NCBI GenBank assembly: GCA_944385055.1
Contig: CALWVT010000002.1
Span: 62,001-126,000 of the forward strand
Direction: 5' to 3'
DNA: 64,000 nt
DNA from: an uncultured Clostridia bacterium
GTDB taxonomy: Bacteria > Bacillota > Clostridia > Oscillospirales > Acutalibacteraceae
Below are positions 48,753-59,058 of the stretch, piece by piece. The position numbers and the translations under genes are program-made. The notes beneath the pieces are model-generated. The model was not told the DNA's origin. It saw nothing but the letters and a program-made list of their open reading frames with translations, and did no database searches. How positions within the stretch are numbered: the first letter of the stretch is position 1; every line of letters starts with the position of its first letter.

Positions 48753-51700
48753 ATGAATATCGAGAAAACATTTGGCGGATTCTTTCAATCCTATATCGAC
48801 CTTTCCGGCGTGCCGCAGGAACTGTGCAGCGCCGAGCTGCAGTCGATGCAGATCGATGTGAAACGGCGCATCATCCGGATTGTCCTCTTTTCGCCGAAGC
48901 TTTTGAAACGGGCGGACCTGCTGCGCGCGCAGGACTTGGTCGCCGCGTGCAAGGCGCTGCAGATTTCCAGCGCGCAGATTCAGCCGCACTATCCGCAGGC
49001 GCTGTTTGACGTCTCGTATTATCCGGACCTTGTGCAGGAATTGAAGCGCCGCGAAGCGTCCATTAACGGCACGCTGACGGGTTCCGAGGCAGCGCTCGAC
49101 GGCGATACGCTCACGATTACGCTAAAGCACGGCGGCTATGCGCTCTTGCAGGCGCGCCGCGCGGACCGCGTGCTCTCCGGGCTCATCCGCGAAGAATTTT
49201 CGCGCGACGTCCGCGTGCGGTTTACGGGCGTTTTGGAGATCGACGGGGAAAGCGACCACTACCGCGAACTGCAGACCCATGAGGCACAGCGCCAGATCCG
49301 CCAAAAGCGCGCCGAGCGCCAAGAGGACTACGAAATCTCCATGCGCCACGCGGCCAAACCGCGCGTCATCGAGGTGCGCGAGGGCGATACGCTCTACCCG
49401 ATGATCCTCCCCGAAACGGCGCGGGAGCTTTACGGCCGCGTGCCGAAGGGGAAGCCCGTGCCGCTGTCCCGTGTCAACGTCGAGATGGGTTCGGCCGTCG
49501 TCTGGGGCGAAATTTTCGATATGGGCGAAACGCGCGTCACGCGCGACAAGAGCCGGAAGATCTATTCTGTGAGCATCACGGACTACACGGGTTCGATTAT
49601 GATGAAGATTATCGAGCATGTGCAGAACTGCCGCGCCCTCGACACGCTCAAAAAGGGCATGACCGTTTTGGTCCGCGGCGATATCGAGTACGACAAATAC
49701 GACCGCGAGGTCGTCCTGCGCCCGCGCGCGATCGCGACGGTCGAGCAGCTAAAGGTCCAGGACAACGCCCCGGCCAAGCGCGTGGAGCTGCATTTACATA
49801 CGAATATGTCGCAGATGGACGCCGTCAACGCGCCGGCGGATTTGATTACCCGCGCCGCCGAATGGGGCCATCCGGCCGTCGCGATTACCGACCACGGCGT
49901 CGCGCAGGCGTTCCCGGAAGCGATGAACACGGCCGCGAGCCTCAAAAAAGCCGGCAAGCCGATTAAGGTCCTGTACGGCACCGAGGCGTATTTTGTCAAT
50001 GACCTCGTCCCCGCCGTGACCGGCGAAAGCCGGCAGCCGCTCGACGGCGAATTTATCGCGTTTGACCTCGAGACGACGGGCCTTTCCCCCAATCAGGACC
50101 GCATCACGGAGATCGGCGCCGTGCGCATCCGAAACGGCGAGGTCACCGACCGCTTCGACACGTTCGTCGACCCCGAGCGGCCGATCCCCGAAAAGATCAC
50201 GCAGCTGACCGGCATCACCGACGAGATGGTAAAGAATGCCCCGAAAGAGGCGGAAGCGCTGGCAGCGTTTTTCGCGTTCTGCGGCGCAGACGCCGTCTTG
50301 GTCGCGCACAACGCGGATTTTGACACGTCGTTTTTGCGCATGGCCGCCGGCCGCCACGGCATGCCGTTTCAGAATGTCTATATCGACACGGTGCCGATGT
50401 GCCGGTCCCTTTTAAAGGATTTAAAGAACGCGAAGCTCGACACGGTCGCCAAATACTTAAAGCTCGGCAATTTTAACCACCACCGCGCCTGCGACGACGC
50501 CGAGATGCTCGCGCTCATTTTTATCCAGCTGCTCGAGCGCCTGCGCGAGGATACGGGGGCCAAAACCGTCGCCGACATCAACACGGGCCTCGCCGGCGGC
50601 GACCCGAAAAAGATGAAGATGTACCACCAGATTATCCTCGTCAAGAACAATACAGGGCTCAAAAATCTGTACAAGCTCATTTCGAAGGCGCATCTCGAGT
50701 ATTTTTATAAGAAGCCGCGCATCCCGAAGACGGAACTCATGCGCCACCGCGAGGGCCTTCTGATCGGCAGCGCCTGCGAGGCCGGCGAGCTCTACCGCGC
50801 CGTATTCGACGGCAAACCCTGGAACCAGCTTCTGGACATCGCGCGCTTTTACGATTACCTCGAAATCCAGCCCGACGGCAACAACCTCTTCCTCGTGCGC
50901 TCGGGCGCCGTCAGCGACGTCGAGCAATTGCACGCGTTTAACCGCACGATCGTAAAGCTCGGCGAAAAGCTCAAAAAGCCAGTCGTCGCGACGTGCGACG
51001 TCCATTTCCTCGACCCGAAGGACGGCGACTACCGCCGCATCCTGCAAACCGTGCAGGGCTATACGGACACGGACAACCAGGCGCCGCTGTATTTCCGCAC
51101 GACCGCCGAGATGCTGCGCGAGTTTTCGTATCTCGGCGACAAGAAGGCGTATGAGGTCGTCGTCACGAACCCCAACCGCATCGCGGATATGTGCGAGGAG
51201 ATCACGCCGATTCCGAGCGGCGTCTTCCCGCCGTTTATTGACGGCGCGGAAAAGCAGCTAAACGAAATCTGCTGGAAGCGCGCAAAGCAGGTCTACGGCG
51301 ACCCGCTGCCCGAAATCGTCCGCGCGCGCTTGGAACGCGAGCTCGGCTCGATCAATAAGCACGGCTTCTCGGTTTTGTACATGACCGCGCAGAAGCTCGT
51401 CGCGAACAGCGAGGAGCACGGCTACCTCGTCGGCTCGCGTGGGTCCGTCGGCTCGTCGTTTGTCGCGAGCATGTCCGGCATCTCCGAAGTCAACCCCTTG
51501 ATGCCCCACTACATCTGCCCGTACTGCCAGTACAGCGAGTTTATCACGGACGGTTCGGTCGGCTCGGGCTTTGACCTGCCGAAAAAGACGTGCCCGGTCT
51601 GCGGCTCGCCGCTGCGCCAGGACGGCCACAACATCCCGTTTGAGACTTTCCTGGGCTTTGACGGCGACAAGACGCCGGATATCGACCTAAACTTCTCCGG

Positions 51701-53105
51701 CGAATACCAGTCCGGCGCCCACCGCTACACGGAAACGCTGTTCGGCAAGGACCACGTGTTCAAGGCCGGCACGATCGCGACCGTCGCGGACAAGACCGGC
51801 ATCGGCTACGTCAAAAAGTACGAGGAGACGCACGGCACCGTCTTAAACCGCGCCGAGGAGCTGCGCTTGGCCGGCGGCTGCACGGGCATCAAGCGCACGA
51901 CCGGCCAGCATCCGGGCGGCATGGTCGTCGTGCCGCGCGGCTATGAAATCTACGATTTCTGCCCCGTGCAGCACCCGGCCAATGACCCGAATAACGACAA
52001 CATCACGACGCACTTCGACTTCCATTCCATCCACGACACAATCTGTAAGCTCGACGAGCTCGGCCACGATGTGCCGACGATCTACCGCTACCTCGAGGAG
52101 TACACCGGCATCCCGGTTATGTCCGTCTCGATGAGCGACCCGAAGGTCATGAGCCTGTTCCATTCGCCGGAAGCGCTCGGCGTCACGGCGGAGGACATCG
52201 AAAGCCAGACCGGCACGTTCTCGCTGCCGGAACTCGGCACGCCGTTCGTGCGGCAAATGCTGCTCGATTCCCAGCCGCGCACGTTTACGGACCTTCTGCA
52301 GATTTCCGGCCTCTCCCACGGCACGGACGTCTGGCTCGGCAACGCCCAGGACCTGATTAAAAACGGCACCTGCACGATTTCCGAGGTCATCGGCACGCGC
52401 GACTCGATCATGACGTATCTGCTGCAGAAGGGCCTCGAGCCGAAAATGGCGTTTAAGATCATGGAGATCACCCGAAAGGGCAAGGCCACAAAGCTTTTAA
52501 CCCCCGAGCACGTCGCGGCCATGAAGGAACATAACGTCCCCGATTGGTACCTCGATTCGTGCTATAAGATTAAGTACATGTTCCCGAAAGCGCACGCGGC
52601 GGCGTATATGATTTCCGCGCTGCGCTTAGGGTGGTATAAGGTCCACAAGCCCGTCGAATACTACGCCGCCTACTTTACCGTGCGCGGCGAGGATTTCGAC
52701 GCGGCCACCGTCGTCAAGGGCCGCGCCGCCGTGCGCGCCAAGATGCATGAGATCCAGCAGAAGGGCAAGGAGGCCACCGCCAAGGAAGAGGCCGCCTATA
52801 CGACGCTGCAGATTGTCAATGAAATGCTCGCGCGCGGCATCGGCGTGCTGCCGGTCGACCTTTATAAATCGGACGCGCGCCGGTACCTCGTCGAGGACGG
52901 CAAACTGCGCCTGCCGTTTTCCTCGATCGGCGGCGTCGGCGATACGGCCGCCCAGGCGCTCGAAAAGGCTAGGTCGGGCGGCCCGTACATTTCCATCGAC
53001 GACCTGCGCGCGCGCAGCAAGGTCTCTCGCTCCGTCGTCGAGAGCCTTTCGCAGACCGGCGCTTTAAAAGACCTGCCCGAAAGCAGCCAGATGAGCTTCT
53101 TCTGA
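48753..53105 (+). CDS. polC: DNA polymerase III subunit alpha, Gram-positive PolC
   Basis: Replicative polymerase with built-in proofreading. The 1450-residue chain shows, in order, an N-terminal domain (1-230), an OB fold (~235-330), a PHP domain starting HLHTNMSQMDAV (~347), and the inserted DEDDh exonuclease (~430-600: FDLETTGLSPNQ, HNADFDTSFL, HHRACDDAE). After these come the palm with the catalytic acids in PDIDLNFSGEYQ, a zinc module (CPYCQ, CPVCG, ~930-960), and the fingers and HhH region at the C terminus. All usual domains are intact. ATG 48753 follows AAGGAGCG. Confidence 0.98.
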   Translation: MNIEKTFGGFFQSYIDLSGVPQELCSAELQSMQIDVKRRIIRIVLFSPKLLKRADLLRAQDLVAACKALQISSAQIQPHYPQALFDVSYYPDLVQELKRREASINGTLTGSEAALDGDTLTITLKHGGYALLQARRADRVLSGLIREEFSRDVRVRFTGVLEIDGESDHYRELQTHEAQRQIRQKRAERQEDYEISMRHAAKPRVIEVREGDTLYPMILPETARELYGRVPKGKPVPLSRVNVEMGSAVVWGEIFDMGETRVTRDKSRKIYSVSITDYTGSIMMKIIEHVQNCRALDTLKKGMTVLVRGDIEYDKYDREVVLRPRAIATVEQLKVQDNAPAKRVELHLHTNMSQMDAVNAPADLITRAAEWGHPAVAITDHGVAQAFPEAMNTAASLKKAGKPIKVLYGTEAYFVNDLVPAVTGESRQPLDGEFIAFDLETTGLSPNQDRITEIGAVRIRNGEVTDRFDTFVDPERPIPEKITQLTGITDEMVKNAPKEAEALAAFFAFCGADAVLVAHNADFDTSFLRMAAGRHGMPFQNVYIDTVPMCRSLLKDLKNAKLDTVAKYLKLGNFNHHRACDDAEMLALIFIQLLERLREDTGAKTVADINTGLAGGDPKKMKMYHQIILVKNNTGLKNLYKLISKAHLEYFYKKPRIPKTELMRHREGLLIGSACEAGELYRAVFDGKPWNQLLDIARFYDYLEIQPDGNNLFLVRSGAVSDVEQLHAFNRTIVKLGEKLKKPVVATCDVHFLDPKDGDYRRILQTVQGYTDTDNQAPLYFRTTAEMLREFSYLGDKKAYEVVVTNPNRIADMCEEITPIPSGVFPPFIDGAEKQLNEICWKRAKQVYGDPLPEIVRARLERELGSINKHGFSVLYMTAQKLVANSEEHGYLVGSRGSVGSSFVASMSGISEVNPLMPHYICPYCQYSEFITDGSVGSGFDLPKKTCPVCGSPLRQDGHNIPFETFLGFDGDKTPDIDLNFSGEYQSGAHRYTETLFGKDHVFKAGTIATVADKTGIGYVKKYEETHGTVLNRAEELRLAGGCTGIKRTTGQHPGGMVVVPRGYEIYDFCPVQHPANDPNNDNITTHFDFHSIHDTICKLDELGHDVPTIYRYLEEYTGIPVMSVSMSDPKVMSLFHSPEALGVTAEDIESQTGTFSLPELGTPFVRQMLLDSQPRTFTDLLQISGLSHGTDVWLGNAQDLIKNGTCTISEVIGTRDSIMTYLLQKGLEPKMAFKIMEITRKGKATKLLTPEHVAAMKEHNVPDWYLDSCYKIKYMFPKAHAAAYMISALRLGWYKVHKPVEYYAAYFTVRGEDFDAATVVKGRAAVRAKMHEIQQKGKEATAKEEAAYTTLQIVNEMLARGIGVLPVDLYKSDARRYLVEDGKLRLPFSSIGGVGDTAAQALEKARSGGPYISIDDLRARSKVSRSVVESLSQTGALKDLPESSQMSFF

Positions 53106-53107
53106 GA

Positions 53108-53138
53108 AAAGAAGGCCGGGACTGCCGGTTCTTTCTTT
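53108..53138 (+). terminator. Probable terminator after polC
   Basis: AAGAAgGCCGG and CCGGTTCTT form an imperfect stem with a five-base loop, followed by TCTTT. Confidence 0.55.
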
Positions 53139-53145
53139 GTGGGAG

Positions 53146-53175
53146 TTGACAGGGCGCGGCCTTCTATTGTATTAT
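53146..53175 (+). promoter_or_regulatory. Promoter of the histidine operon
   Basis: Consensus TTGACA (53146-53151), 18-base spacer, TATTAT (53170-53175). The transcript leader to 53219 is only ~37 bases, too short for a His T-box or attenuator. Confidence 0.72.
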
Positions 53176-53218
53176 AGTAGCGCACTAAAGTAAACGGGAA
53201 GGGTGAACCCCCAAGCAA

Positions 53219-54406
53219 ATGAAAAAACGAAACAAAAGCGTCCCGGAAGGGATGCGCGACCTGCTGTTTGAGGAGTGCCTGGCGCGCGGCGACGTCGAAA
53301 CGCGCCTGGCAAAGGCCTTCGAACTGCGCGGCTATAAGGAAGTCATGACATCCGGCCTCGAATTTATGGAGGTCTGCGACCCGGAGGTCTCCGGCATCGC
53401 GCCGGAAAGCATGTATAAACTGACCGACCGCCACGGGCGCCTCGTCGTGATGCGCCCGGACTCGACGCTGCCGATTGCCCGCCTGGCGGCGACGCGCCTT
53501 TTGGGCCATGCGCTGCCCCTGCGGCTTTATTACGTGCAGCCGGTCTGGCGCAGCAATCCCGGTTTGGCGGGCCTGCAGGACGAAAACATGCAGGCCGGCA
53601 TCGAGCTGATGGGCGCTGCCGGCATCCGTGCGGATCTGGAAGTCCTCACGACGGCGGTCGAAGCGCTTTCCACGTGCGTGCCGGATTTCCGGCTCGAATT
53701 GGGCCACGCGGGCTTTTTCCGCGCGCTGGCCGCGCAGCTCCCCATCGACGAGGACGTGCGCGAAGACATCCGCAGCTCGATCGAAAGCAAAAATTACGCG
53801 GCGCTCGACGCAATTTTGGACGGGCTCCCGCCGTCGCAGGCCGTCGACGCGATGCGCCGGCTGCCGAGGCTGTTCGGCGGGGAAGAGGTCTTCGCCGAGG
53901 CGGAAAGCGTCTGCCCGCAGGAAACGACGGCGGGGCCGCTGTCGTATCTGCATAAAGTGTACCACGCCATTCAGGACTTAGGGCTCGGCGAGCGCGTGAT
54001 CGTCGACCTCGGGCTCGTGCAGCGCAACGACTACTATTCCGGCATCGTCTTTACGGCGTATACGGAGGGGTACGGCGATTCCGTATTGATGGGCGGCCGC
54101 TACGATAACCTATTGTCCCATTTCGGGCGCCCGATGCCCGCGACGGGTTTTGCCATCAACGTCGACGCCTTGACCCGCATCGCGCTGAGAAAGGGCTATG
54201 CCCTGCTTTCGCCGGAGGTTTTGGTCTACAGCGAAAAGGGCTATGCGGTCAAGGCGCTCCAGTACGCGCGCCAATGCGCGCAGGCGGGCGTCCTGTGCGA
54301 GACTTCCGCCGCCGAAACATTGGAAGACGCAAAAGCGGAGGCTCAAAGCCGCGGCATCCGCCGGCTCGTAATCGTCGGCAAAACCCAGCAGGAGGTGCTT
54401 TTATGA
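53219..54406 (+). CDS. hisZ: ATP phosphoribosyltransferase regulatory subunit HisZ
   Basis: HisRS-like paralogue that activates the short-form HisG and carries the histidine feedback site. The 395-residue protein has PEGMRDLLFEE, motif 2-like LVVMRPDSTLPIARL, YYVQPVWR and QNDYYSGIVFTAY-type residues plus GGRYDNLLSHFG, all typical of HisZ. It lacks a full anticodon-binding domain function, though a ~90-residue C-terminal tail remains. ATG 53219 follows GGGAAGGGTG. Heads the operon. Confidence 0.94.
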   Translation: MKKRNKSVPEGMRDLLFEECLARGDVETRLAKAFELRGYKEVMTSGLEFMEVCDPEVSGIAPESMYKLTDRHGRLVVMRPDSTLPIARLAATRLLGHALPLRLYYVQPVWRSNPGLAGLQDENMQAGIELMGAAGIRADLEVLTTAVEALSTCVPDFRLELGHAGFFRALAAQLPIDEDVREDIRSSIESKNYAALDAILDGLPPSQAVDAMRRLPRLFGGEEVFAEAESVCPQETTAGPLSYLHKVYHAIQDLGLGERVIVDLGLVQRNDYYSGIVFTAYTEGYGDSVLMGGRYDNLLSHFGRPMPATGFAINVDALTRIALRKGYALLSPEVLVYSEKGYAVKALQYARQCAQAGVLCETSAAETLEDAKAEAQSRGIRRLVIVGKTQQEVLL

Positions 54407-55038
54407 AACCGCTTCGCATCGCGCTGACGAAGGGCCGCCTCGAAAAGGATACGGTCGCGCTTTTAGAGCGCATCGGCTTTGACTGCACCGCGGTCCACGA
54501 AAAGGGCCGCAAGCTCATTTTGCCGGTCGGCGACACGTTCGAGGTCGTTTTGGCCAAGGCCGCCGACGTGATTACGTACGTCGAACACGGCGTGTGCGAC
54601 TTGGGCGTCGTCGGCAAGGACACGATTTTGGAGTCGCGCGGCGGCTTTTACGAGCTTTTGGATCTCGGCTTCGGCAAATGCCGCTTTGCCCTCGCGGGCC
54701 CGGTCGGGAAGGACTTCTTTTCGGGCTATCACACGCGCACAATCGCGAGCAAGTACCCGAAAGTCGCCCGCGCCTATTTTGAAAAGAAGGATATGGACGT
54801 GCGCATCATTAAGATTGAGGGCAGCGTCGAATTGGCGCCGCTTTTGGGCCTTTCCGACGCCATCGTCGACATCGTCGAGACCGGCACGACCTTAAAGGAA
54901 AACGGCCTGGAAGTGTTGGACATCATCTGCCCGATTTCGGCGAGGCTCATCTGCAACGCCGCGAGCTTAAAGCTGCGCAAACAGGAAATTGAACGGCTTG
55001 TCTCCCAGATGGAGCACGCAAAGGAGGAAACGAAATGA
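54403..55038 (+). CDS. hisG: ATP phosphoribosyltransferase, short form HisG
   Basis: Commits ATP and PRPP to histidine synthesis. At 211 residues it is the short form, which requires HisZ encoded just before it. Motifs: RIALTKGRLEKD, the DLGVVGKDTILE loop, and the PRPP-binding DAIVDIVETGTTLKENGL. ATG 54403 overlaps the hisZ stop by four bases after GGAGGTG. A longer frame from 54274 lies inside hisZ and is rejected. Confidence 0.97.
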   Translation: MKPLRIALTKGRLEKDTVALLERIGFDCTAVHEKGRKLILPVGDTFEVVLAKAADVITYVEHGVCDLGVVGKDTILESRGGFYELLDLGFGKCRFALAGPVGKDFFSGYHTRTIASKYPKVARAYFEKKDMDVRIIKIEGSVELAPLLGLSDAIVDIVETGTTLKENGLEVLDIICPISARLICNAASLKLRKQEIERLVSQMEHAKEETK

Positions 55039-56318
55039 TCCCAGTAGTCCGCCACGGCGGCGAGGAAGCGCGCGCGTTTATCGAGAAATTCCGTGCGCGC
55101 AGCGAGGAAAAAAATCAGAGTGTCGACGAGGCCGTCCGGGAAATCCTCGAAAATGTCCGTACGCGCGGCGACGAGGCCGTCAGCGCCTATACGCAGAAAT
55201 TTGACGGCGTGTGCCCGGAAAAGACGGAGATTTCCCGCGCGGAAATGGAAACGCTTTCGAAGACGTGCGACCCGGCGTTTTTGGCCGCGTTAAAGGAAGC
55301 CGCGGGGAATATCCGCGATTTCCACGCGCGCCAGAAGCAGCAGAGCTGGTGCGAGATGCGCCCGGACGGCGTGTGCATGGGCCAGCGCGTGCGCGGCTTA
55401 AAGCGCGTGGGCATCTATGTGCCGGGTGGCACGGCCGCTTACCCGAGCAGCGTCTTGATGAACGCGATCCCCGCCAAAATCGCGGGCGTCGAGGAGATCA
55501 TCATGGTCACCCCGCCCGGGAAGGCCGGCCGGCCGAACCCGGACATCCTCGCGGCGGCTTTGGAAGCCGGCGTCGACCGCGTGTTTTTGATCGGCGGCGC
55601 GCAGGGCGTCGCGGCCCTCGCGTACGGCACCGAAACCGTGCCGCGCGTCGATAAGATCGTCGGCCCCGGCAACCTCTACGTCGCGACGGCCAAGCGCCTG
55701 CTTTACGGAACGGTCGATATCGACATGGTCGCGGGCCCCAGCGAAATTTTAATTGTCGCCGACGACAGCGCGAATCCCCGCTTTTTGGCCGCCGACCTGA
55801 TGAGCCAGGCCGAACACGACCGCATGGCGTCCGCCGTGCTGCTCACGACGAGCGCGCAGATCGCCGACGAGACCGTGCGCGAGCTTTACGAGCAGATCAA
55901 GACCCTTTCCCGCAAAGAGATCATCGAGTCGTCTTTGGACCATTTCGGCGCGGTCATCCTGTGTGACAGCGAGGCGGAAGCCGTCGAATTTGCCAACGCC
56001 CTCGCCCCCGAGCACCTCGAGCTCTGCGTGAAAGCGCCGTTCGATTATTTAGGCCGCATCGACAACGCCGGCAGCGTTTTTCTGGGCCATTATTCCCCCG
56101 AACCGCTCGGCGACTACTACGCCGGCCCGAACCACGTGCTGCCCACCGGCGGCACGGCGCGCTTCTTCTCGCCGCTTTCCGTCGACAGCTTTTTGAAGAA
56201 ATCCAGCTTTTTGTACTATACGAAGGAGGCGCTTTCGCCGGCAGCGCAAAAGATCGTCACGCTCGCCGAGGCGGAGGGGCTTACGGCCCACGCCAACTCC
56301 ATCAAAGTGAGGCAATGA
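55035..56318 (+). CDS. hisD: Histidinol dehydrogenase
   Basis: Catalyses the last two steps, histidinol to histidine, with NAD+. The 427-residue protein has VPGGTAAYPSSVLMNAIP, IGGAQGVAALAYGTE, VDKIVGPGN, the metal/catalytic SQAEHD and the C-terminal GPNHVLPTGGTARFFSPLSV. ATG 55035 overlaps the hisG stop by four bases after AAGGAGG. Full length. Confidence 0.97.
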   Translation: MIPVVRHGGEEARAFIEKFRARSEEKNQSVDEAVREILENVRTRGDEAVSAYTQKFDGVCPEKTEISRAEMETLSKTCDPAFLAALKEAAGNIRDFHARQKQQSWCEMRPDGVCMGQRVRGLKRVGIYVPGGTAAYPSSVLMNAIPAKIAGVEEIIMVTPPGKAGRPNPDILAAALEAGVDRVFLIGGAQGVAALAYGTETVPRVDKIVGPGNLYVATAKRLLYGTVDIDMVAGPSEILIVADDSANPRFLAADLMSQAEHDRMASAVLLTTSAQIADETVRELYEQIKTLSRKEIIESSLDHFGAVILCDSEAEAVEFANALAPEHLELCVKAPFDYLGRIDNAGSVFLGHYSPEPLGDYYAGPNHVLPTGGTARFFSPLSVDSFLKKSSFLYYTKEALSPAAQKIVTLAEAEGLTAHANSIKVRQ

Positions 56319-56319
56319 T

Positions 56320-57399
56320 ATGGCATACACGCTCAATGAAAAACTGGCCGCGTTCCCGCCCTATACCCCGTCCGATGAGGACCCGAAGCTCATCCATATG
56401 GACGCAAACGAGTGCGCGATGAACCTGCCGGCCGACCTCGTCGACCGGGCCTCCAAGGAGGTCTTAGGGGTGCAGTTCCACCGCTATCCGGACGCCTACG
56501 CCAAGGACCTGCGCGAAGCATTTGCGGCCTTTTACGGCCTTTCCGCCGACTGCGTCACGGCCGGCAACGGTTCGGACGAATTGATCGGGCTGTTTATTTC
56601 CGCGTTCCTCATGAAGGGCGAGACGTTTTTGACAACGGAGCCCGATTTTTCGATGTATACGTTTTATCCGCATCTTTCGGAGGTGCCGGTGGTGCTCGTC
56701 GAGAAAGGGGAGGACCTGACCCTTTCGGCCGGCAGCCTCATCGAGCAGGCGAAGGCTTCGAACGCGCGCTTGGTGCTGTTTAGCAACCCCTGCAACCCCA
56801 CCTCCGTGGGCCTTCCTCGAAAGGACGTGCTGCGCATCGTCGAGGCGCTGCCGGATACGCTCGTCGTCGTCGACGAGGCGTACATGGATTTCTGGGAGGA
56901 AGACCAGTCCGTTCTGGGCGAGGTCGGGGCTTATGACAACCTCGCCGTCTTAAAGACGTGCTCAAAAATGGGCCTTGCCGCTCTGCGCCTCGGCTTTGCC
57001 GTCACGAACCCGCGCTTGACCCAAGTTTTGCAGACGGTCAAATCCGTCTATAACATTAACACGCTAACCCAGCGCATCGCGACGCTCGTCCTGCGCGAGG
57101 AATCGGCGCTGCGCAACCAGATCGCCAAGACGATCGCTTCCCGCCGCGCGCTGAGCGTTGCGGTCGCGGCGCGCGAGAAGACGTTCCCCGGGCTTCTCAA
57201 GCTCTACCCGAGCTGCACGAATTTTCTGACGCTGCGCATGCCCGACCCGAAGGGCTTTGCCGGTTTCCTTTTGTCGCGCGGCATTTCCGTGCGGTATTTC
57301 CCGCAGCTTGTGCGCGTGACAGCCGGCACGACGAAGGAAAACGAAGCGTTCATGACGGCGCTCGACCTCTATCTGGAAGGGGAGTCGTCCCATGCGTAA
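56320..57399 (+). CDS. hisC: Histidinol-phosphate aminotransferase
   Basis: PLP enzyme converting imidazole-acetol phosphate to histidinol phosphate. The 359-residue fold-type I protein has GNGSDELIGLFI, SNPCNPTSVGL, the PLP-contact VVVDEAYMDFWE, and the PLP lysine in KTCSKMGLAALRLGF. ATG 56320 lies one base after hisD. Its end overlaps hisB by eight bases. Confidence 0.95.
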   Translation: MAYTLNEKLAAFPPYTPSDEDPKLIHMDANECAMNLPADLVDRASKEVLGVQFHRYPDAYAKDLREAFAAFYGLSADCVTAGNGSDELIGLFISAFLMKGETFLTTEPDFSMYTFYPHLSEVPVVLVEKGEDLTLSAGSLIEQAKASNARLVLFSNPCNPTSVGLPRKDVLRIVEALPDTLVVVDEAYMDFWEEDQSVLGEVGAYDNLAVLKTCSKMGLAALRLGFAVTNPRLTQVLQTVKSVYNINTLTQRIATLVLREESALRNQIAKTIASRRALSVAVAAREKTFPGLLKLYPSCTNFLTLRMPDPKGFAGFLLSRGISVRYFPQLVRVTAGTTKENEAFMTALDLYLEGESSHA

Positions 57400-57976
57400 G
57401 GCAAGCGTCAGCCGCAAAACGAAGGAGACGGACATTTCCGTCACGCTCGCGCTCGAGGGCGGGACGCCGGATGCCGTGCAGGTCTCGACGGGCATCGGCT
57501 TTTTTGACCATATGCTCACGGCGTTCGCGGTCCATGCGGGGTTTGCGCTCACGGTAAAGGCCAGCGGCGACCTTTTCGTCGACTGCCACCACACCGTCGA
57601 GGACACCGGCATCGTGCTCGGGGAGGCCCTCGCCAAGGCGCTCGGCGATAAATCCGGCATCGCTCGCTACGGCAGTTTCTATGTGCCCATGGATGAGGCG
57701 CTGAGCTTTGTGAGTTTGGACATCAGCGGGCGGCCGTTTCTTGTGTTCGACGCCGATTTTCCCCAGGCGCGCGTCGGGGAATTTGACACGTGCATGACCG
57801 AGGAGTTCCTGCGCGCGTTCGCGTTCCACGCGGGGATTACGCTGCACGCCCGCGTGCTGTACGGCAAAAACGCCCACCACGAGATCGAGGGGATTTTCAA
57901 AGCGCTCGGCCACGCGCTGCGCGCGGCGGTCGCCCCGCAGGACGGCACGCTCTCGACGAAGGGCGCTTTGGATTAA
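57392..57976 (+). CDS. hisB: Imidazoleglycerol-phosphate dehydratase
   Basis: Removes water from IGP. The 194-residue, single-function (no phosphatase domain) protein has GIGFFDHML, DCHHTVEDTGI and NAHHEIEGIFKALGHALR, the two manganese-binding His clusters. A separate histidinol-phosphate phosphatase is needed and not seen here. ATG 57392 overlaps hisC by eight bases after GGGGAG. Confidence 0.97.
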   Translation: MRKASVSRKTKETDISVTLALEGGTPDAVQVSTGIGFFDHMLTAFAVHAGFALTVKASGDLFVDCHHTVEDTGIVLGEALAKALGDKSGIARYGSFYVPMDEALSFVSLDISGRPFLVFDADFPQARVGEFDTCMTEEFLRAFAFHAGITLHARVLYGKNAHHEIEGIFKALGHALRAAVAPQDGTLSTKGALD

Positions 57977-57988
57977 AGGAGGGCTTTT

Positions 57989-58723
57989 ATGCTGATTTTC
58001 CCGGCAATCGATGTCAAAGACGGCGCCTGCGTGCGCCTTCTGCGCGGCGACTACGCCACCGCCCACAAGGTCGCCGAAAATATTCTGGATACCGCGCGCG
58101 CGTTTGAAGCGGCGGGGGCCAGATGGGTGCATATGGTGGATTTAGACGGCGCGAAGGATTCCCACCCCGTCAACCAGGAAAGCATCCTCTCCGTCGCGCG
58201 GGAGACGGGTTTGTCCGTCGAGGTCGGCGGCGGCATCCGCGACCTAACTACCGTGGAGGCGTACCTGCAAAACGGCGTCCGCCGCGTAATCCTCGGGTCG
58301 GCAGCGTTAAAGGACCCGGCCTTTACGAAGGAAGCGCTGCAAAGGTATGGGGAAAAGATTGCAATCGGCATCGACGCGCGCGGCGGCAAAGTCGCGACCG
58401 AGGGGTGGCTTGAGACGAGTGAGGTCGATTTCCTCACGTTCGCAAAGCAGATGGAAGCCCTCGGCGCAAAGACGCTGATTTTTACGGATATTTCGCGCGA
58501 CGGCACGCTTTCGGGGCCGAACCTTTCCCAGCTCGACGCGTTAAACCGCGCGGTCTCCTGCCGCGTCGTCGCGAGCGGCGGCGTGAGCAGCTTAGCGGAT
58601 TTGGCCGCCTTAAAAGCGCTCGGCCTTTACGGCGCCATTTGCGGCAAGGCGCTCTACACGGGCGCGGTGCCGTTAAAAGAAGCCATCGAATCGATAGAGG
58701 AGGCGTCCGACGATGCGACCTGA
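57989..58723 (+). CDS. hisA: ProFAR isomerase (phosphoribosylformimino isomerase)
   Basis: Amadori isomerisation of ProFAR to PRFAR. The 244-residue TIM barrel has catalytic Asp in [17 protein letters not shown], the phosphate loop VEVGGGIRD and the second catalytic Asp in [10 protein letters not shown], with GKALYTGA at the end. In most operons hisH and hisF flank this gene; here neither does, so PRFAR conversion depends on genes elsewhere. ATG 57989 follows AAAGGAGG. Confidence 0.96.
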   Translation: MLIFPAIDVKDGACVRLLRGDYATAHKVAENILDTARAFEAAGARWVHMVDLDGAKDSHPVNQESILSVARETGLSVEVGGGIRDLTTVEAYLQNGVRRVILGSAALKDPAFTKEALQRYGEKIAIGIDARGGKVATEGWLETSEVDFLTFAKQMEALGAKTLIFTDISRDGTLSGPNLSQLDALNRAVSCRVVASGGVSSLADLAALKALGLYGAICGKALYTGAVPLKEAIESIEEASDDAT

Positions 58724-59057
58724 CCCGAAAACCTTTCCCTACGACCGCTATTTTCAAAAAGGCGAGCTGCTCCCCGCGATTGTCCAGGAGGCGTCCACCG
58801 GCCAGGTGCTCATGCTCGCGTATATGAACCGCGAATCCTTAAAAAAGACGCTCGAGACCGGCTATACGTGGTTTTGGTCGCGCTCGCGGCAGGAATTGTG
58901 GAATAAAGGCGCGACTTCCGGCCACGTGCAGAAGGTCCTCTCGATTTACGGGGACTGCGACGACGACACGCTGCTTGTAACAGTCGAGCAGACGGGCGCG
59001 GCGTGCCATACGGGTTCGCACAGCTGCTTCTTTAAACCAATTTGGGAGGAACCGTAA
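58713..59057 (+). CDS. hisI: Phosphoribosyl-AMP cyclohydrolase
   Basis: Opens the purine ring of PR-AMP. The 114-residue, stand-alone protein has [27 protein letters not shown] residues, the metal-binding GDCDDDTLL and the zinc cysteines [12 protein letters not shown] 58713 overlaps hisA by 11 bases after AGAGGAGG. The pyrophosphohydrolase is a separate gene, not fused. Confidence 0.96.
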   Translation: MRPDPKTFPYDRYFQKGELLPAIVQEASTGQVLMLAYMNRESLKKTLETGYTWFWSRSRQELWNKGATSGHVQKVLSIYGDCDDDTLLVTVEQTGAACHTGSHSCFFKPIWEEP

Positions 59058-59058
59058 T

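Noticed and set aside
53176..53218. Histidine T-box or leader peptide
   Set aside because: The leader is only about 37 bases and contains no His codon run or stem-loop.
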